Positions 8,336 to 16,603 of a DNA stretch of 64,000 nt are shown piece by piece. The stretch is from Candidatus Enterococcus huntleyi (lineage in GTDB: Bacteria > Bacillota > Bacilli > Lactobacillales > Enterococcaceae): assembly GCF_009933175.1 (NCBI RefSeq), contig NZ_MAEJ01000001.1, forward strand, positions 394,238 through 458,237, read 5' to 3'. Each line of letters opens with the position of its first letter. Position 1 is the stretch's first letter. The translations under genes were made by a program, and so were the position numbers. Under the pieces are notes generated by a model. That model did not search any database. It was not told the origin of the DNA and worked only from the letters and a program-made list of their open reading frames with translations.

Positions 8336-9937
8336 ATGGATTATCAAGATTTTTTAAGTAAGAGTACTGCCAAAGTTTCTAATATGAGTCAGGAAGAAAT
8401 GCAAACTGCTTTGTTGAACCTGCTACGAATGACTATGCCAGAAAATCGGGAGAAAGTGTTGCAGATGCTTGATCCTGCGCAAGATTCTTTTCAGAAGGAT
8501 GTTACTGACTACGCGAATTGGTTCAAAGAAATGGCGAAGAAGAAGTATCATTTTCTGAGAGAAGAGGATGACTACTATGATTATGATGACGAATGGGATT
8601 TTTCTGATAGCGATGATTATCAGGATATCTACCAGATGGGTGAGATGCTGAGAAAGATTTTTGATTTGGCGGAGCAGCTGATTTATACAAGTCACTATCG
8701 TGAGGCTGCTGAGCTATATGCGCGTTGTTGCACGTTTTCTTACCGACTGCATGACGAGGTGACTGGGGAAGAGAGTGAATTGTCTTTTGATGATGTGATG
8801 AGTGAACTCATGGAGGAGGTAGAGTGTAAAAAAATAGCGATGAATCTACTTTATACTGCCATTCAAATGAGTTCATCTACAGAACATTTGGAAGAGCTGT
8901 ATCGTTATTACTCATTTGATATGTGTTATTCTATTACACTTGAAGAAATCATATCGACAGGACCTAAGCCAATAGAGAGATTGGAGCAATTTTTAGCTGA
9001 ATGGATTCAGTTCTTGAGTAAGGTAGAAGGCTCATTGGCTGATCGTTTATTGATGGATGCGATTGCTCATAGTCCAGCATTGGCTGATGAGCGTGCACTG
9101 CATCAATTAGCTCGTGAAACGGCTAATCTACATCCAACTGTCTATTTGAAATACATCGAACAATTAGTTGGAGAAAAAGAGTGGCAGAAAGTGTTGACTA
9201 TCGGTGTTGAGGCACTTGAAGCAATTCCTAGGGCGAATAAGGTGCGGAGTACAATAGCTCGGAAGCTTATAAAAATTGCTGAACGGTTGAATAATTCAGC
9301 GGTTAGTTATGAAGCTCGACTAGCAGCCTACTATTCTGATCCACAATTAGTGAATCTTTTCCCAGTGATAACAGAGCCGTTGCAAGAAGAGGATAGGCTA
9401 GCGTTACTTGAATTTACTCAGACAGATGAGACCGTGGAAGAACGTCAGCAATTGTTATTCTTTTTACAACAATTTGGACAGGTTTATGAACTAGAACAAC
9501 AAGAGCGACAAAAAGTTGAGATAGGGTGGAATAGCTATTCCACCGGTGAAATCGTTCCGTTGTATCTTTTATTGCTTAGAAAAGGACCTTTCTCAAAAGC
9601 TGCAACACAGGTGATTGCAAGTAGACTATCTATGGATTTAGTGTGTTTTGAAGACTATTTTGAAGAGTGGAAAACATCGGTTACTTTACCTGAAGAAGAG
9701 CAAGAAATCTATCTCAACTGGTGCCAGCTAGAGGTAGAAAAAGTTACCGATGTACTGATTGATTCGAAATACCGGAAATATTATATGCAAATGGCGGCGC
9801 TCATTGTTTTGTTAGGGGAAGCTATGGAAGGGTCTGGCATACTTAATGCATGCCAAGAATTGATTCAAGCCTATCGTCAACAACACAAACAAAAACGGAA
9901 TTTTATTCAGGAATTGGCTGTATTTGCGGATGAATAG
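8336..9937 (+). CDS. Hypothetical helical protein, 533 residues
   Basis: I do not recognise the family. The protein is soluble, acidic and almost entirely helical by composition, with no signal peptide or membrane segment. Residues 77-100 form an extreme acidic and tyrosine-rich patch (DDYYDYDDEWDFSDSDDY). The rest resembles helical-repeat scaffolds, with repeating leucine and alanine pairs (for example QLVGEKEWQKVLTIGVEALE), which suggests a TPR-like protein-interaction role. The start has AAAGGTGAT upstream at close spacing. The gene is monocistronic, bounded by hairpins on both sides. An internally deleted relic of the same gene lies at 27105-27385, in the same orientation and with the same terminator. 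Confidence 0.75.
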   Translation: MDYQDFLSKSTAKVSNMSQEEMQTALLNLLRMTMPENREKVLQMLDPAQDSFQKDVTDYANWFKEMAKKKYHFLREEDDYYDYDDEWDFSDSDDYQDIYQMGEMLRKIFDLAEQLIYTSHYREAAELYARCCTFSYRLHDEVTGEESELSFDDVMSELMEEVECKKIAMNLLYTAIQMSSSTEHLEELYRYYSFDMCYSITLEEIISTGPKPIERLEQFLAEWIQFLSKVEGSLADRLLMDAIAHSPALADERALHQLARETANLHPTVYLKYIEQLVGEKEWQKVLTIGVEALEAIPRANKVRSTIARKLIKIAERLNNSAVSYEARLAAYYSDPQLVNLFPVITEPLQEEDRLALLEFTQTDETVEERQQLLFFLQQFGQVYELEQQERQKVEIGWNSYSTGEIVPLYLLLLRKGPFSKAATQVIASRLSMDLVCFEDYFEEWKTSVTLPEEEQEIYLNWCQLEVEKVTDVLIDSKYRKYYMQMAALIVLLGEAMEGSGILNACQELIQAYRQQHKQKRNFIQELAVFADE

Positions 9938-9998
9938 ATTAAAGCAATAGAGATAGTTGATTATCGATAAGACAGTCGTCTAAAATAGAATAAGTTTG

Positions 9999-10038
9999 AT
10001 GCGGTAAAAGTGTTCGTAGCTTTTATCGCATTTTTTTC
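9999..10038 (+). terminator. Rho-independent terminator
   Basis: The arms ATGCGGTAAAAG (9999-10010) and CTTTTATCGCAT (10020-10031) pair fully (one G-U) and are followed by six T. Almost the same hairpin recurs at 27448-27488 behind the gene relic. The remaining 260 bases to the next gene show no other feature. Confidence 0.85.
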
Positions 10039-10298
10039 GAACGATCATTCTTGAGAGTGCAATTCCAGCTAGCTGTAGTTTTTTATCTAGAGATAAATGA
10101 GTGAACTTAATAATGAACATTAATCAAATTAGGTATATAATTTGATTGCTAAGCTATTTCTATACAAATCTTTTCAAATTATTTGAGAAAACTATATTTA
10201 TAGAGTAGCTCACATTTATACTGTAAAACTTTTTTAATGGAAGAAATAAACTGTATTCTTAAGTTACATAGGTAATCAATAAAAGGAGCGAATGAGAT

Positions 10299-10721
10299 AT
10301 GTCGAGGGGGTATGGTGTAATTGCCAATCTGGCTGTTGAAGATGAGGGAATCGTAATTTATGAGTATGGCGCAATAAATTTGAATATCCCCGAATCAAGT
10401 AATAAGGATAGTGAAAAAGATGGCCTGCTCACGTTTCCGAAAGCTATTTTGATTGAACCAGAAATAAGAATTAAGAGAAGGAAAAAGCCAACAGGTGGGC
10501 AGCGTTTTATTGAGAAGAAAATTATTCGAGAGTTCTATGAACCAGTAATTGAAGCGATTGGAATAGGTGATATATCTATTGAGAATAGTAAATATGAATG
10601 GGAATTTGTCCCTATCGGTGAAGCGCTGGTCGGAAGAATGGCTTTGCGAGCTTTGTGGGGGATATTTGAAGAGTATCAAGAAAATGATGGATTATCTGAG
10701 AAAGTTATTTTAATTTCATAA
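10299..10721 (+). CDS. Hypothetical protein, 140 residues
   Basis: I do not recognise this protein. It is soluble, mixed alpha/beta, with an early acidic segment (VEDEGIVIYEYG), a basic middle (RIKRRKKPTGGQRFIEKKI, about residues 53-71) and a short hydrophobic helix near the end (GEALVGRMALRALWGIF). A good site AAAAGGAG lies about ten bases before the ATG. It stands alone between unrelated genes. Its size and position near a defence island would fit a small immunity-type or accessory protein, but nothing in the sequence proves it. Confidence 0.6.
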   Translation: MSRGYGVIANLAVEDEGIVIYEYGAINLNIPESSNKDSEKDGLLTFPKAILIEPEIRIKRRKKPTGGQRFIEKKIIREFYEPVIEAIGIGDISIENSKYEWEFVPIGEALVGRMALRALWGIFEEYQENDGLSEKVILIS

Positions 10722-10811
10722 GACATTTTTTCACTGACAATTCTTGTGTTAGAGTTTCTAGACTAGAAATGAAGATAGCATAAATTTATAGAAGAAGAGT
10801 ACAGCTAGTGA

Positions 10812-10838
10812 AGTTAATCTTGCTGTTTTAGATTAACT
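10812..10838 (+). promoter_or_regulatory. Inverted repeat upstream of the Crp/Fnr regulator
   Basis: AGTTAATCT (10812-10820) and AGATTAACT (10830-10838) form a perfect nine-base inverted repeat with a nine-base gap. The 27-base span ends 45 bases before the regulator's ATG and suits an operator, perhaps for autoregulation. A second short palindrome, TTTCTAGACTAGAAA, is at 10755-10769. Confidence 0.4.
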
Positions 10839-10883
10839 GAAAGAAATTAAACCATACAATCACCAAGAAAGGAGTTTCTACTG

Positions 10884-11588
10884 ATGGGGGAAGAGCGTCT
10901 TAGAGTGAAGTGGCAGGAGTATAACCAGCAGCGGACGATTAATTATCATAGTGTTCAGAATAAAGGGTTGGAGCAGTATCCGGTGATTCGTTTTGAGCCG
11001 AAGCAGACGATTGTCATGCGGGGGGATTTTCCGGAGTATGTCTACTTTATTATTAGTGGAATCGTGATGGGTGCGCGTAATTATGCGGATGGTAATGAGT
11101 ATGATTATTTTCAGTTGGGTAAGAGTAATGGGAGTGTTGGCTTGCTTGAGATTTTGGCTCAACAAGAGGAGACGATTGCGACGATTACTTGTCTGACGAA
11201 GGTTGAAGCAGTTCGGGTGCCATCTTCGATTGTCTACGAATGGTTGATGCAGGATTTGGATTTGTTGCGTTTGAGTGCGGGGTTGTTGGCGCGGGATTTA
11301 TATGATCGTTCAGGAAATGATGGCTTGTTGTATCGCTATGAAGGCGTGAACCGTCTGCGCCATTTCTTGATTTCGTATTATGAAGAACGTGTGAAGGATG
11401 AATCTGATCTGATTGAGGTCGTAGAGATTCGTGAGAAGATTGGCAATAAGCTGGGTATGAGTGTCAGGACGGTAGGGCGTGCGTTGAAGAAGCTACGGGA
11501 GAATCAGGAAATTATTAGTGAACAACGTCGTATATATATTGGCCTACAGGAGTATCAACGACTAAAAACTCAATTACAGAATATTTAA
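10884..11588 (+). CDS. Crp/Fnr-family transcriptional regulator (YeiL-like context)
   Basis: The protein has 234 residues. An N-terminal cyclic-nucleotide-binding-like beta barrel (about 25-135) contains KQTIVMRGDFPEYVYFIISG. A C-terminal winged helix (about 165-225) has IGNKLGMSVRTVGRALKKLR as recognition region. There is no FNR-like N-terminal cysteine cluster. In Escherichia coli the related regulator YeiL sits beside the nucleoside hydrolase gene rihB; here the regulator precedes an ECF transporter and nucleoside catabolic genes, so control of nucleoside use is a fair inference. The ribosome binding site is AAAGGAG. A strong terminator separates it from the transport genes, so they may form their own unit. 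Confidence 0.85.
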   Translation: MGEERLRVKWQEYNQQRTINYHSVQNKGLEQYPVIRFEPKQTIVMRGDFPEYVYFIISGIVMGARNYADGNEYDYFQLGKSNGSVGLLEILAQQEETIATITCLTKVEAVRVPSSIVYEWLMQDLDLLRLSAGLLARDLYDRSGNDGLLYRYEGVNRLRHFLISYYEERVKDESDLIEVVEIREKIGNKLGMSVRTVGRALKKLRENQEIISEQRRIYIGLQEYQRLKTQLQNI

Positions 11589-11608
11589 AAACAATAAATT
11601 TTTTATAT

Positions 11609-11646
11609 CGCGAAGGGACATGTGTCCTTTCGTGGTTTTTTATTTG
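11609..11646 (+). terminator. Rho-independent terminator after the Crp/Fnr gene
   Basis: An eleven-pair stem from CGCGAAGGGAC (11609-11619) to GTCCTTTCGTG (11624-11634), with G-U pairs and a four-base loop, is followed by GTTTTTTATTT. It lies 20 bases after the regulator stop. Confidence 0.8.
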
Positions 11647-11711
11647 TCCCTATACTGAAACATGAAAGAAAGCTCTTACACGAAAATAAAAAAATGAAAG
11701 TAGGAACAGGT

Positions 11712-12320
11712 ATGAAACGAGGCATAAGATATGACTTTGGTTTACAGGCATTGATGCTGATTCCAGTGGGTGTTTCCTTAAACGTAGTGGGTTACCAGCT
11801 ATGTACCGTGTTAAAATTTCCCGTCTTTATTGACCAGATTGGCACGTATTTAGTGGCGATGGTGGCGGGCCCGTGGGTTGGTTTAGTGACAGGCTTCTTG
11901 GGGAGTGTCGTGAATGGGATGTTGAATCCAGTCGCGATTCCGTATGGGATTGTTTCCATGAGTATTGGTTTGTTCGCTGGTTATTTTTCGAGATTTAAAT
12001 TTTTCAAAAACATTTTAGGTTTGTTAATTGCTTGTGTCGTATTGACGATTGTTTCGGCTGGTTCAGCGGCGATTGTGACAGTCTTCATGTTTGGTGGTGT
12101 GACCGGTGCTGGGACCGATTTGGTGACGGCAGCGTTTCTGGCAGCGGGTCAACAGTTATGGGAATCGGTCTTCTCAACGAATATTGTGACCGGGACGATC
12201 AACACAATCTTGAATTTTGCTATTAGTTATTTGATTGTGATGCGCATTCCGCCACGTTTCTTAATTAAGTTGAATTATGGTCTACCCTATATTAAGAAGG
12301 AGGCGTTGAAGCATGGATAG
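11712..12320 (+). CDS. ECF transporter S component, probably nucleoside-linked
   Basis: This is a 202-residue membrane protein with about five or six hydrophobic helices. It has the typical S-component layout: a first helix (LQALMLIPVGVSLNVVGYQL), then FPVFIDQIGTYLVAMVAGPW and a small-residue-rich helix GLVTGFLGSVVNGML. S components bind the substrate, and the T and two A subunits encoded next to it drive uptake. I chose the ATG at 11712 because AGGA sits nine bases upstream; an upstream frame runs back through the terminator. The stop overlaps the T gene by eight bases. The substrate is not shown by the sequence, but a nucleoside hydrolase and ribokinase in the same operon point to a ribonucleoside. 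Confidence 0.85.
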   Translation: MKRGIRYDFGLQALMLIPVGVSLNVVGYQLCTVLKFPVFIDQIGTYLVAMVAGPWVGLVTGFLGSVVNGMLNPVAIPYGIVSMSIGLFAGYFSRFKFFKNILGLLIACVVLTIVSAGSAAIVTVFMFGGVTGAGTDLVTAAFLAAGQQLWESVFSTNIVTGTINTILNFAISYLIVMRIPPRFLIKLNYGLPYIKKEALKHG

Positions 12321-13050
12321 TATGATTGGAAGATGGCATCCCTCAACAAAGCTGATGCTGGTGTTAACCGTAATAATTATCAGTATGTTTTCAACTGTGC
12401 CAACGGTTCAATATGTGCTGTTTGGCCTAGCGCTGGTACTTAGTTTGGCTTCTGGCACATTTGGTAATTTCCTTAAAACGTTCTTAAAATCAGTTTTTGT
12501 CATTGTTATTTTTATCTTTTTAGTACAAGTCTTTATTGTTCAAAATGAGGACAGTCAACCGCTGTGGTGGTTTATTGGTTATTCTCAAATTGGGTTGGAT
12601 ACTAGTATTGGCTTGGCTTCACGGATTGTTGCGATTAGTTCAATTATTATCTGGTTTTTCCAAGTGACGAGTGTTAAAGATATTGTTTCAGCTTTGGAAA
12701 AGGCTCGAATTCCAAAGAAAGTCACGTTCGTGATTGCAGCGACGATTCAGTTGATTCCACAGATGTCAAAATTATCTCAGACAATCACCGATGCACAACG
12801 GGCGCGAGGAATTGAGACAGAAGGTTCAGCGCTTGTCCGCATGAAGGCCTTCGTACCGATGATGGGTCCATTGGTTTTGACGTCGATTCAACAGACGGAT
12901 GAACGCGTCTTAACATTAGAAGCACGTGGTTCTTCTGCCCCAATGAAAAAAACAACATACTATTCGCTGAAGAAGACAGCATGGGATTACGTGATTGTGA
13001 TTCTATGTTTGGTCGCATTAGTGATGTATTTCGTAGGAGGTCCACTATGA
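12313..13050 (+). CDS. ecfT: ECF transporter T component
   Basis: This 245-residue membrane protein has about five or six helices and the cytoplasmic coupling region between about residues 125 and 205. That region contains KARIPKKVTFVIAATIQLIPQM and the two Ala-Arg-Gly coupling motifs: DAQRARGIET at about 157-166 and LEARGSS at about 198-204. These motifs contact the grooves of the two ATPases in ECF transporters. GGAGG lies nine bases before the ATG. The stop overlaps the first ATPase start as ATGA, a mark of translational coupling and fixed subunit ratio. Confidence 0.92.
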   Translation: MDSMIGRWHPSTKLMLVLTVIIISMFSTVPTVQYVLFGLALVLSLASGTFGNFLKTFLKSVFVIVIFIFLVQVFIVQNEDSQPLWWFIGYSQIGLDTSIGLASRIVAISSIIIWFFQVTSVKDIVSALEKARIPKKVTFVIAATIQLIPQMSKLSQTITDAQRARGIETEGSALVRMKAFVPMMGPLVLTSIQQTDERVLTLEARGSSAPMKKTTYYSLKKTAWDYVIVILCLVALVMYFVGGPL

Positions 13051-13886
13051 GTTTAATCGAATTGAAACAGGTAACCTACCAATATCCATTGGATGTAGAG
13101 CCAGTAATTAAAGAGGTTTCTTTGTCTCTTGAACAAGGCGCAGTTTATGGATTTATCGGGAATAATCAGTCAGGCAAGACGACCTTGTGTAATATTATTC
13201 GAGGCTTTATCCCAGCGATGTTCTTTGGTGAATTAACTGGCGAAGTGACGTATAAAGGCAAAGCTATCAGCTCGTATAATGTAGGTGCTTTAGCGGCTGA
13301 GATTGGCTATTCTTCACAAAATCCTTTTACCCAAATTTCAGGTGTTAAAGATACCGTGGAAGAAGAGATTGCTTATGGAATGGAAAATATCGGGATCGCT
13401 CCTGAGATTATGAAAGCAAAAGTTCAAGAGCTACTAGGATTATTTCATTTGGAAGAGTTGAAGGATAAGAACCCGTATGAATTATCTGGTGGACAAAAAC
13501 AACGAGTAGCATTGGCATCGGTAGTGGCTTTAGATCCAGAGGTAATTATTTTGGATGAGCCAACATCACAATTGGATCCACAAAGTACAGAAGAAGTATT
13601 TGAGATTATTGCCATGCTGAAAGAGCAAGGGAAGACGATTATTGTCGTGGAGCATAAGGTTGATTTGTTGGCTGAATATTGTGATGCGATTGTTTTATTA
13701 GAAGAGGGACGCATAGTTCAGAGTGGCCCGACACATCAGCTGTTGAGTGACCCAGCAATTGTGTCTCATGGCGGTTCGTTGCCTCAGGTGGCTTCATTTT
13801 TCAGAGAAGAGTTAGGGTACACGACGCAAGTGCCGATTACGATGGACGAAGCGATTGCACAGTTGAAGGAGGTCGTAAGCCGATGA
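13047..13886 (+). CDS. ECF transporter ATPase, first subunit
   Basis: This 279-residue ABC ATPase begins MSLIELKQVTY. Walker A is GNNQSGKT at about residues 35-42, the Q-loop region is YSSQNPFTQ, the signature is the full ELSGGQKQR, and Walker B is VIILDEPTSQLDP with the catalytic E. The switch is VEHKV. I start at 13047, where ATGA overlaps the T-gene stop, rather than at an upstream in-frame ATG inside that gene. It pairs with the next ATPase, which has a degenerate signature, so this subunit supplies the only intact LSGGQ of the pair. Confidence 0.92.
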   Translation: MSLIELKQVTYQYPLDVEPVIKEVSLSLEQGAVYGFIGNNQSGKTTLCNIIRGFIPAMFFGELTGEVTYKGKAISSYNVGALAAEIGYSSQNPFTQISGVKDTVEEEIAYGMENIGIAPEIMKAKVQELLGLFHLEELKDKNPYELSGGQKQRVALASVVALDPEVIILDEPTSQLDPQSTEEVFEIIAMLKEQGKTIIVVEHKVDLLAEYCDAIVLLEEGRIVQSGPTHQLLSDPAIVSHGGSLPQVASFFREELGYTTQVPITMDEAIAQLKEVVSR

Positions 13887-14698
13887 GTTTCTTAAAATTA
13901 GAGGCAGTCAGCTATAGCTACCCCAATGGCTTTGAAGCGACGAGAGATGTTTCATTGAGTTTTGAATTGGGTGAAGCAGTAGCGATTATTGGTCAGAATG
14001 GTGCCGGAAAAACGACCACTGTTAAATTAATGAATGGTTTATTGAGACCGACGAAGGGTGAAGTTTTGATTGATGGTGTGTCAACGAAGCATGTGACGAC
14101 CGCTCAAATGTCGAAGCATGTCGGTTATGTTTTCCAAAATCCGGATGATCAAATTTTTCAAGACACCATTGAAAAAGAGATTGCTTTTGGACCGAAAAAC
14201 CAGAAGTTATCAGCGACCGTTGTTAAAGAAAAAGTGGCGGCAGCAGCTGAATTATGTGGCTTGACAGATGTCTTACATGAACATCCTTACAATTTATCTT
14301 ATTCAAAACGTAAATTCATCACGATTGCCGCGATTATTGCGATGGATCCAGAGGTAGTTATTTTAGATGAACCGACTGCCGGACAGGATAGAGAGTCGAC
14401 AGAATTATTGGGTATGATTATAAAAGAATTGGCGAAAAGAAATAAAACCGTGATTACGATTACCCATGATATGGAATTTGTTGCCAAGGAATTTCAGCGC
14501 GTCTTAGTATTTGCGGACAAACAATTGCGACGTGAAGGAACGCCCAGAGAAATCTTTTGGGATGAGCAATTGTTGGCTTTGAGTGGCTTGAAGCAACCCT
14601 ACATCTGCCAATTAGCGAAGGCCGTGGGAATAAGGGATGTGCTCACAATGGCGGAGTTAGGAAAGAAGGTGCGGCTACATGAAAAAAATTCTGATTGA
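13883..14698 (+). CDS. ECF transporter ATPase, second subunit with degenerate signature
   Basis: The protein has 271 residues. Walker A is GQNGAGKT (about 38-45), the Q-loop region is VFQNPDDQIFQDT and Walker B is EVVILDEPTAGQD, with a switch ITHDMEFV. The ABC signature is LSYSKRK in place of LSGGQ, so one of the two composite ATP sites would be altered. Asymmetric ATPase pairs are known in ABC transporters, and the altered site is usually a slow or structural one. The gene overlaps its neighbours on both sides: by ATGA with the first ATPase, and by 20 bases with the nucleoside hydrolase. Confidence 0.92.
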   Translation: MSFLKLEAVSYSYPNGFEATRDVSLSFELGEAVAIIGQNGAGKTTTVKLMNGLLRPTKGEVLIDGVSTKHVTTAQMSKHVGYVFQNPDDQIFQDTIEKEIAFGPKNQKLSATVVKEKVAAAAELCGLTDVLHEHPYNLSYSKRKFITIAAIIAMDPEVVILDEPTAGQDRESTELLGMIIKELAKRNKTVITITHDMEFVAKEFQRVLVFADKQLRREGTPREIFWDEQLLALSGLKQPYICQLAKAVGIRDVLTMAELGKKVRLHEKNSD

Positions 14699-15620
14699 TT
14701 GTGATCCTGGTCATGATGATGCACTAGCACTGATGGTAGCTTTGGCTCATCCAGAAGAATTAGAGCTATTGGGTGTGACGACAATTGGCGGCAATCAGAC
14801 ATTGTCTAGAGTCACCGAGAATGCTAAAAACATCTTGTACTTTCTGGCGGCGGATGTACCTTTAGCTGCTGGCGAAGAAGGACCTTTAGTTAAATCATTG
14901 AAGACGGCTCCAGAAGCGCATGGTGAGAGTGGGATGGAAGGGCCTTATTTTGAAGGAACCGACTATCCGCTAAGCCAAGCCACTGGCGTGGAATTTCTGT
15001 ATCAAACAATTAAGCAAACCGACGATAAAGTGACGCTAGTAGCATTAGGGCCATTGACGAATATCGCGTTACTGTTGAAAGGCCATCCCGAAGTGACAGA
15101 ATCAATCGAAGAAATTGTGCTTATGGGTGGGGGACTGAGTCATGGTAATCAGACTGCTTTAGCTGAGTTTAATATCTATGTCGATCCAGAAGCAGCCGAG
15201 ATTGTTTTTCAGAGTGGCCTACCAATTGTGATGGCTGGCTTAGATGTCACAGAAAAAGCGGAAATTACGGTTGCTGAGATTGAGCAGCTGGCAGGACGTG
15301 GACGCGTGAGCCGGTTAGCTTATGAATTATTGTCATTTTACAATGAATCAGGTCGTCAGTTTGGTTTTATCGATTCGCCATTGCATGATTTGTGTACGAT
15401 TGCTTACCTATTAAAACCAGAGATTTTTAGTGGTGTGCAGGCGGATATTCACGTGATTACTGATGAATCCCCCGCTCGTGGCCTGACTTATGGCGATTTT
15501 AGACGGGCTGCTGTGGGTCCGAAGCCAGTATTGGTACTACAAGAAGTGATGCGTGAGGAATTTGTTGCGCTATTGCTGACAGCCCTAACGAGATTAGATG
15601 CTGAGGAGGCAAATCAATGA
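14679..15620 (+). CDS. Ribonucleoside hydrolase (IunH family)
   Basis: This 313-residue enzyme splits the N-glycosidic bond of ribonucleosides to give ribose and base. The calcium-binding motif DCDPGHDDALA is at residues 8-18, and TTIGGNQ follows the second strand. The central region has LVALGPLTNIAL and MGGGLSHGNQTALAEFNIYVDPEAA, where the N-x-x-x-D stretch binds the ribose and metal. HDLC near residue 240 is the conserved active-site histidine-aspartate pair. The start overlaps the second ECF ATPase by 20 bases, and ribokinase overlaps its stop by four. It therefore acts directly on the substrate brought in by the ECF system. Confidence 0.92.
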   Translation: MKKILIDCDPGHDDALALMVALAHPEELELLGVTTIGGNQTLSRVTENAKNILYFLAADVPLAAGEEGPLVKSLKTAPEAHGESGMEGPYFEGTDYPLSQATGVEFLYQTIKQTDDKVTLVALGPLTNIALLLKGHPEVTESIEEIVLMGGGLSHGNQTALAEFNIYVDPEAAEIVFQSGLPIVMAGLDVTEKAEITVAEIEQLAGRGRVSRLAYELLSFYNESGRQFGFIDSPLHDLCTIAYLLKPEIFSGVQADIHVITDESPARGLTYGDFRRAAVGPKPVLVLQEVMREEFVALLLTALTRLDAEEANQ

Positions 15621-16498
15621 AGAAAATTTTAGTGATTGGTTCTTCATCAGTTGATTTGACGATTGAACTTGATCGGATGCCGGCTCAAGGAGAAACGATT
15701 AAAGCAGCTGACCTCGAATTATTTTGCGGAGGCAAAGGCGCCAATCAAGCCGTGGCAATCGCTCGGTTGGACGGATCCGTAGATATGCTGGGTTGCGTCG
15801 GTAATGATGGACACGGTGAGTTAGTTCGTGAAAATCTGACAGCCAATCAGGTCAACACCGAGAAGCTTGGCGTCAGCTCGATTACTTCAACAGGCACCGC
15901 GCATATCTTTCTGATTAATCAAGATAACCGAATTATTATTATCCCTGGTGCCAATAACGAAGTGACATCTGAATTTGTAGAACAGCAGTTGGCCGGGCGA
16001 TTATCGGAGTACAGTTTAGTTATTTTACAAAATGAGATTCCTAGTGAGACTATCCATTATATCGTGAATTGCTGTAAAAAAGCTGGCATTTCGGTGTTGT
16101 ATAACCCGGCGCCAGCAGATGTAGAAGCAGCCCAGTTGATGGATAATGTAACTTTTTTGACGCCTAATGAAACAGAGTGCCAGCAGATTTTTCCTGAGCT
16201 GACGGTCGAAGAAGCCGTGACGAACTATCCCAATCAACTGATTGTCACGCTGGGCGAGAAGGGTGTACTGTTCCATGATGGCAAAGAACTTCGCCAAGTA
16301 CCGGCCTATCCTGTTACGGCTGTCGATACGACTGGCGCGGGCGATACTTTTAATGGTGCTTTTGCACTGGCGATCGTTCAAGGAAAGTCATTGGCAGAGG
16401 CTAGCCAATTTGCCAACAAAGCGGCGGCACTTTCTGTTACCAAAAAAGGCGCACAACAAGGTATGCCAACTATTCAAGAACTCGAGGCGTTTAGTTAG
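15617..16498 (+). CDS. rbsK: Ribokinase
   Basis: This 293-residue PfkB-family kinase phosphorylates ribose to ribose 5-phosphate. The first PfkB signature, FCGGKGANQAVA, is at about residues 35-46. The C-terminal signature DTTGAGDTFNGAF holds the catalytic aspartate of the GAGD anion hole. The N-terminus ILVIGSSSVDLT is typical of ribokinase. It overlaps the nucleoside hydrolase stop by four bases, so ribose freed by the hydrolase is captured at once. Assignment to ribose rather than another pentose rests on context and overall similarity by eye. Confidence 0.88.
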   Translation: MKKILVIGSSSVDLTIELDRMPAQGETIKAADLELFCGGKGANQAVAIARLDGSVDMLGCVGNDGHGELVRENLTANQVNTEKLGVSSITSTGTAHIFLINQDNRIIIIPGANNEVTSEFVEQQLAGRLSEYSLVILQNEIPSETIHYIVNCCKKAGISVLYNPAPADVEAAQLMDNVTFLTPNETECQQIFPELTVEEAVTNYPNQLIVTLGEKGVLFHDGKELRQVPAYPVTAVDTTGAGDTFNGAFALAIVQGKSLAEASQFANKAAALSVTKKGAQQGMPTIQELEAFS

Positions 16499-16543
16499 GT
16501 CAGTAGTTGCCTCGACGGAGTTCTAGATAGTTGGTCAGTAGAT

Positions 16544-16579
16544 AGAGAGACGGCATTTTTCTGCCGGCCTCTCTTATAA
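16544..16579 (+). terminator. Hairpin after ribokinase
   Basis: AGAGAGACGGCA (16544-16555) pairs with TGCCGGCCTCTCT (16562-16574) with a one-base bulge. The tail TTATAAAA is not a clean T run, so it may only partly end transcription before the downstream genes. Confidence 0.5.
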
Positions 16580-16603
16580 AAGAAGTAGAAGGGAATTCAC
16601 TGA

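Noticed and set aside
8423-8695. Antisense open frame over the acidic patch of the 8336 gene
   Set aside because: It arises because GAT/TAT-rich codons read as ATC/ATA on the other strand. It has no ribosome binding site and mirrors the real gene.
11712-15620. Queuosine-salvage locus (ECF S component plus nucleoside hydrolase)
   Set aside because: Known queuosine salvage ECF loci carry a specific nucleoside hydrolase and a radical SAM lyase. Here ribokinase and PNP follow instead, with no radical SAM or Tgt gene, so general nucleoside use fits better.
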